Below, piece by piece: positions 60,087-64,000 of a stretch of 64,000 bases of DNA; the stretch's first letter is position 1, and each line of letters starts with the position of its first letter. Made by a program: the position numbers and the translations under genes. The notes under the pieces were generated by a model. It was not told the DNA's origin. It did no database searches and was given only the letters and a program-made list of their open reading frames with translations. The stretch is from CAVVIH01 sp963748295 (GTDB lineage: Bacteria; Acidobacteriota; Vicinamibacteria; Vicinamibacterales; 2-12-FULL-66-21), in contig CAVVIH010000005.1 in assembly GCA_963748295.1 (NCBI GenBank), forward strand, positions 496,001 to 560,000, written 5' to 3'.

Positions 60087-63000
60087 TCACTTCAACGTGA
60101 ACCCATACACGATCGTCGACCCGTCGTTGAGCAGAATCGTGTAGGTGTAAGTGCGGCCTGCGGTCAGGTTCTTCGTGTTCAGGTTGAAGATCCACTGCTG
60201 ATCGGAGGCCGACCACCGGAACGCCGCGTCGGGCGTAGTCGACAGGATCTCCTCGTTGATCGGCAGCGGCGAGCTGTGGAGCGATACGCCGGTCAGCGCG
60301 AACGCCGCCACGACGCCTGGCGATCCGATCGACACGCCGTTGGCGTCGCACACCCGGAACTTCGAGGGCACGGTGCTCTTCTGCTTGAAGATGCTCGATC
60401 CGTCCGGGTTCACCGGCTCGAGAATCTGGTGTCCCATCGAACCGAGGCAGACGCCGGTGGCGTAGAGGACCGAGTAGTCGGCGGATGCCGCGCCCGGGTT
60501 GCCGGCGACGTCCACCGCGTTGACGGGGAAGGTCTTTGCGCCCACGGAGCTCGTCAGGAACGGGCTGCCGGTGGGAACCGGCCCGGCGCACTGCGCAATG
60601 CCGGACGTCGCGTCGCTGCACGAATAGCTGGACGCGACGGATGCGTTCAGCACATAGGTGCCGCCCTGCGCCGGCGCGACGATGGCGGCTGCCGGGGGCG
60701 TGAGATCGACGTCAATGTTCGTCACCGACGCCGAGGCGACGTTGCCCGCACGATCGGTGACGTTGCCAGACGCCTGCTGATCGGCTCCGTCGGCGATCGG
60801 GCCGACAGTCGCCGGGCACGCGCCGGGCTCGAGCCCTGAAAGCGCATCGCCGCACGTGAACGTCACCGACGGCCGGCCGGTCGCGATGTTGAACCATCCT
60901 GTTGCAGCGGCGGCGCGATCGAGCGCCGCGACAATCGTCGGCGCTGTCTTGTCGATGTTGATGCCCGACACCGTGGCCGGGTCGGCGACGTTGCCCGCAA
61001 CGTCGACGCACGTGCCCGTGTTGGCCACCGACTGACCCGCGCCCTCGCCGGTCAGCGTTGCACCTTCGACCGTATTCGAGGCAATGCCTGACGGCGCCGC
61101 GCCGGCGCTGTCGGCGCACGAGAAGCTGACGGTGACGTCCGTATTGTTCCAGCCGAATGGGTTGGCCAACGGCGATCGGCTGCCGGTGACGAGCGGCTTG
61201 GTCAGATCCAGCCGCACCGTGATCGTCGTCTCTGCGCTCGTGTTGCCCGCCTTGTCCGTGCAGGTTCCTAGGACGTCGGTGCCCGCGGTCTCCGCCGTGA
61301 CGCTGGCGTCGCCGGCGCACGCATCGATGCCACTCTGCACCGCACCCGCATCGCCGGCGTCGCTGAACGTCACGTCGACCGGCGACGAATTGTTCCAGCC
61401 CGCCGCGTTGGCCGCCGGGCTCCTCGCGCCCGTTGGCGCGTTGGGCGCAGTTTTGTCGATCCTGATATCCGACACGGTCGCGGCTAGCGCGGCGTTCCCT
61501 GCGTTGTCCACGCACGTGCCCGTGTTGGTCACCGAATGATTCGCGCTCTCGGTCGTCAGCGTCGTTCCCGCCACGTCGCTGCTGCCAATGCCGGACTGGA
61601 CCGATCCAGTGTCGGCGCACGTGAAGGTGACCGTGACGTCCGTGTTGTTCCAGCCGAACCCGTTGGCGGCAACCGATCGCTGACCGGCGATCACCGGCCG
61701 CGTCTTGTCGATCCTGACGACGACCGTCGCGTCCGGTCCAGTGTTGCCGGCGTTGTCAGTGCAGCTGCCGGACACCGGTGTGCCGGTCGTCTCCGCCGTG
61801 AAGGACGTATCGGGCGAACACGAGGCGATGCCGCTCGGGCCGTTGTCGCCATTTGCCGCGAAACTGACGGTGACGTCGGTATTGTTCCAGCCGCCGGCAT
61901 TGGCTGCCGGAGTTTTCGTGCCGGTCGGCGCGTTCGGCGCGGTTGCGTCGCGCTTGATCGTCACCGAGACCGAGTTGGTCCCGCCGCCGCTGGTGGCCGA
62001 GCAGGTGAAGGTCGTTCCCGCCGTGTCGGACGTGACGGTTGCCGGCTCGCACCCGGTCGTGCTCGAGACCGTCGATTCCGGATCGGTCACGGTCCACGTT
62101 ACGCTGACGTCGCTGACGTACCAACCGTTGTTGCCGAGCGTGCCGGTGACGTTCGGCGTAATGACCGGCGCGGTCGCGTCGTTGTCGAAGAAGAACGTCC
62201 GCGTCCCGCTGGGCGCATTGTTGCCGGCTTTGTCATACGCCTTCGCAAACCACGTGTGGCTGCCCGGAACAGTCGGCGTGTAGTCGGTTCGCCAGCCGCT
62301 GCTCCCGTTGTCGTCCGAGCCGACGAGGGCGCCGTCAACATAGAACTCCACGATCTCGATGTTCTCGTCGGTGCCGCCCGCGTCGACGGGCAACGCGCGG
62401 AGTTGAACAGGCCCCGTCACGACTGCGGCATCGGCAGGCTCGATCAGCGTCACGACAGGATTCGTGTTGTCGACGACGACAATCTTGGAGTCGTTGGCCG
62501 CAGTGTTCTCGCCCGGGCCGGTAGCAAAGGCGCGCACGGTATAGTCGCCGTCCGCAACGAGTGCACCGCCCGCGTTCTTGCCGTCCCACGTGGCGCTGGC
62601 GTTGGTGTTCGCCGCGAGGTTGCCGACGACGAAGGTGCGAACGAGGCCGCCGGCACCGTTCCGAACCCGTATTTCGAACCCGGTGAGGGCGCCGCCGCCC
62701 TGATTTCTCGCGGTGATGAGAGTGTCGTCCTTGACACCGGCGGAGGAAGGCTGTGACGGCGAGAACGGCGTCGGCGTGGCGTCGACTATTCGGGGCTGGC
62801 CATCGGTGAACGTCGTCTGTGCGACGCGTCCGGACGACATGCCGCGCGCGATCAGATAGAACCGCACGCCGAGGTCGTGCGTTTCAGGCGCCCACTTATC
62901 CCACTGAATGTTCCCATCGGCATCCGCCGTGACTTCCAGCACGTAGTCGTCGTGCACCGCCGGGTCCTCCTGGAACCGCAGACGCACGACTTCGTCACGC

Positions 63001-64000
63001 TGCCATCCGGTGCCGGTGATAATTGCCAGCTGCCCGGGGGCGTAATCGTCCTTGTCAGTCCTGACCGTGGGGAAACGATAGCTCTCGTCATCTGCCGCGC
63101 CGCCACCCGACACGAATGCGAAACCCTCGGACTGCGGCCCGCTGATGGCGCCCGAACGTGCCAGGGCCATAGGCGCGGCCGCGGCGAACTGTCCCATCCC
63201 GTACGAATATGGATCCGGGAATTCGGCAGGCAGGAAGAGATCGGCAGTCGCCTGCGCATTCCCGCCAGCGGACCCGCCCGCGATCAGCACGCTGTTGTTG
63301 TGCGGCAGCAGCAGCGCTGAATGGCCGCTGCGCGGCACGCTCATCTGCGTGTCGACAACACTGAACGATCCGATGGACGGTTCAAAGATCTCAGCCGTGC
63401 TCAGATCGCTCGTGCCGTCGTTGCCGCCAGCCACCAGCACGCGTCCATCGATCAACGTCGTCGCCGATGCGCCGCTGCGCGGGCTCTGGAGGTCCGCCGA
63501 GGTCACGATCGATCCCGTCTTGGGATCGAAGATCTCCGTGGTTGCCAGTGCGGTCCCGTCGGCGCCGGTTCCGCCCGCGATCAGAATGGAGCCATCCGCG
63601 AGTTGTGCTGCGGCAGCAGCGATGCGGGGTGCAGCCATCGCACCGGCCAGGGACGAACTGCCGGCGGCGGGAACGAAGATTTCGAGATCGGCGCTCAGCG
63701 CATCGCCCGTCGATCCGCCGGCGAAGAGTACACGGCCATCGGCGAGCAGCGCCGCCGCGTGTCCGGTGCGAGGTGCGATCATCGTCCCAACGACGACGAG
63801 CGCGCCGGCGGCATCGCGCACCAGGATCGTGTCGGTAATGGTGCCGTCAGCCGCTCGGCCTCCTGCAATCAGGGTGCGCCCGTCGGGGAGCGGCACGGCA
63901 GCTGCGCCGGTCCGGCCATCCGCCGCTGCGCCCGCAGCGGCCCATTCCCCTACTGCGTGCGGAAGCTGCGCCCGCACGAGCAGACCCGACGAGACGATTA
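60087..64000 (-). CDS. large secreted kelch / Ig-like repeat / PxKF surface protein (5' end cut by window edge)
   Basis: At least 1304 residues are visible; the frame is still open at the right edge, where the sequence looks like the end of a signal peptide (SSGLLVRAQ). Residues about 20-290 are kelch-type propeller repeats (LPDGRTLIAGG, LADGRVLFAGG, LIDGRVLVAGG). A linker domain includes FlgD-like and Ig-like strands. Then come about seven Ig-like units sharing a GWNNTDVTVSF motif and paired cysteines. The C-terminal PxKF-type domain reads FKQKSTVPSKFRV to YTYTILLNDGSTIVYGF. The role is probably surface adhesion or binding. The repeats are similar enough to recombine. Confidence 0.85.
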   Translation of the reverse strand, partial: IVSSGLLVRAQLPHAVGEWAAAGAAADGRTGAAAVPLPDGRTLIAGGRAADGTITDTILVRDAAGALVVVGTMIAPRTGHAAALLADGRVLFAGGSTGDALSADLEIFVPAAGSSSLAGAMAAPRIAAAAAQLADGSILIAGGTGADGTALATTEIFDPKTGSIVTSADLQSPRSGASATTLIDGRVLVAGGNDGTSDLSTAEIFEPSIGSFSVVDTQMSVPRSGHSALLLPHNNSVLIAGGSAGGNAQATADLFLPAEFPDPYSYGMGQFAAAAPMALARSGAISGPQSEGFAFVSGGGAADDESYRFPTVRTDKDDYAPGQLAIITGTGWQRDEVVRLRFQEDPAVHDDYVLEVTADADGNIQWDKWAPETHDLGVRFYLIARGMSSGRVAQTTFTDGQPRIVDATPTPFSPSQPSSAGVKDDTLITARNQGGGALTGFEIRVRNGAGGLVRTFVVGNLAANTNASATWDGKNAGGALVADGDYTVRAFATGPGENTAANDSKIVVVDNTNPVVTLIEPADAAVVTGPVQLRALPVDAGGTDENIEIVEFYVDGALVGSDDNGSSGWRTDYTPTVPGSHTWFAKAYDKAGNNAPSGTRTFFFDNDATAPVITPNVTGTLGNNGWYVSDVSVTWTVTDPESTVSSTTGCEPATVTSDTAGTTFTCSATSGGGTNSVSVTIKRDATAPNAPTGTKTPAANAGGWNNTDVTVSFAANGDNGPSGIASCSPDTSFTAETTGTPVSGSCTDNAGNTGPDATVVVRIDKTRPVIAGQRSVAANGFGWNNTDVTVTFTCADTGSVQSGIGSSDVAGTTLTTESANHSVTNTGTCVDNAGNAALAATVSDIRIDKTAPNAPTGARSPAANAAGWNNSSPVDVTFSDAGDAGAVQSGIDACAGDASVTAETAGTDVLGTCTDKAGNTSAETTITVRLDLTKPLVTGSRSPLANPFGWNNTDVTVSFSCADSAGAAPSGIASNTVEGATLTGEGAGQSVANTGTCVDVAGNVADPATVSGINIDKTAPTIVAALDRAAAATGWFNIATGRPSVTFTCGDALSGLEPGACPATVGPIADGADQQASGNVTDRAGNVASASVTNIDVDLTPPAAAIVAPAQGGTYVLNASVASSYSCSDATSGIAQCAGPVPTGSPFLTSSVGAKTFPVNAVDVAGNPGAASADYSVLYATGVCLGSMGHQILEPVNPDGSSIFKQKSTVPSKFRVCDANGVSIGSPGVVAAFALTGVSLHSSPLPINEEILSTTPDAAFRWSASDQQWIFNLNTKNLTAGRTYTYTILLNDGSTIVYGFTLK

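Overview
The window is a high-GC bacterial chromosome segment, most likely from Acidobacteriota and probably from the Vicinamibacteria side of the phylum. This is an inference from gene content: a VWFA-related acidobacterial-type protein, an ADOP-type (acidobacterial duplicated orphan) ABC permease, winged-helix/TolB-propeller regulators, a serine/threonine-kinase-TPR relic, carboxypeptidase-regulatory-like secreted proteins, and the MoxR/DUF58/BatA/DUF4175/DUF4159 cluster. There is no prophage, insertion sequence, rRNA or CRISPR array. One tRNA (Leu, anticodon CAA) is present.

Layout. 1-11.7 kb is one long minus-strand operon, read from 11.7 down to 1: TPR peptidase, DUF4159, MoxR ATPase, DUF58, BatA, DUF4175 and a vWA protein cut by the window edge. 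11.8-15.6 kb (minus) carries a ketosynthase, an isoprenylcysteine-methyltransferase-like protein and a GT-C-like membrane protein. 15.8-22.4 kb (plus) holds an NnrU/MddA-like membrane methyltransferase, Lon protease, a MurG-like glycosyltransferase and a second GT-C-like protein paralogous to the first. 22.4-26.2 kb (minus) holds a PmtA-like methyltransferase, a homocysteine methyltransferase/MTHFR fusion, a phosphoesterase and an orphan NuoI. 26.3-30.0 kb (plus) holds a LytS/LytTR two-component pair, signal peptidase I and a cation diffusion facilitator. 30.0-34.2 kb (minus) holds an acyl-CoA ligase, a 2-hydroxyacid dehydrogenase, MoaC and Rex. 34.5-37.7 kb (plus) holds an OPT transporter and a secreted protein. 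37.7-39.8 kb (minus) holds DUF4126, PlsC and CarD. 40-45.5 kb holds a DOT1-like methyltransferase, an ATP-grasp enzyme, and an overlapping HEAT-repeat/HD-GYP pair. 45.5-48 kb is a decayed kinase-TPR gene embedded in repeats. 48-64 kb is mostly secreted, surface and regulatory genes.

Two features stand out. First, intergenic spaces are filled by short tandem repeats with a 7-base period: CCAACTC/CCAAATC units, ACGTGCG units and a short AGCTGAC run. They resemble in design the heptanucleotide STRRs described in heterocystous cyanobacteria. In at least three places they appear to have been taken into function: a signal-peptide-like leader at 36.5 kb, the C-terminal tail of DUF4126 at 37.7 kb, and the -35 box of the tRNA-Leu promoter at 56.48 kb. 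A separate dispersed repeat built on ATCCGCG/CGCGGAT flanks and interrupts the kinase pseudogene.

Second, many conserved genes are broken by one- or two-base indels: BatA, the TPR peptidase, one GT-C protein, the ketosynthase, the CDF transporter, acyl-CoA ligase, dehydrogenase, Rex, CarD, ADOP and the TolB regulator. Repairing the indels restores full-length conserved proteins with correct codon counts. Most involve runs of the same base (often CG read as CGG), so they look like sequence or assembly errors rather than gene death. They are densest at 29.5-33.7 kb. Coordinates of such genes are given over the whole repaired span.
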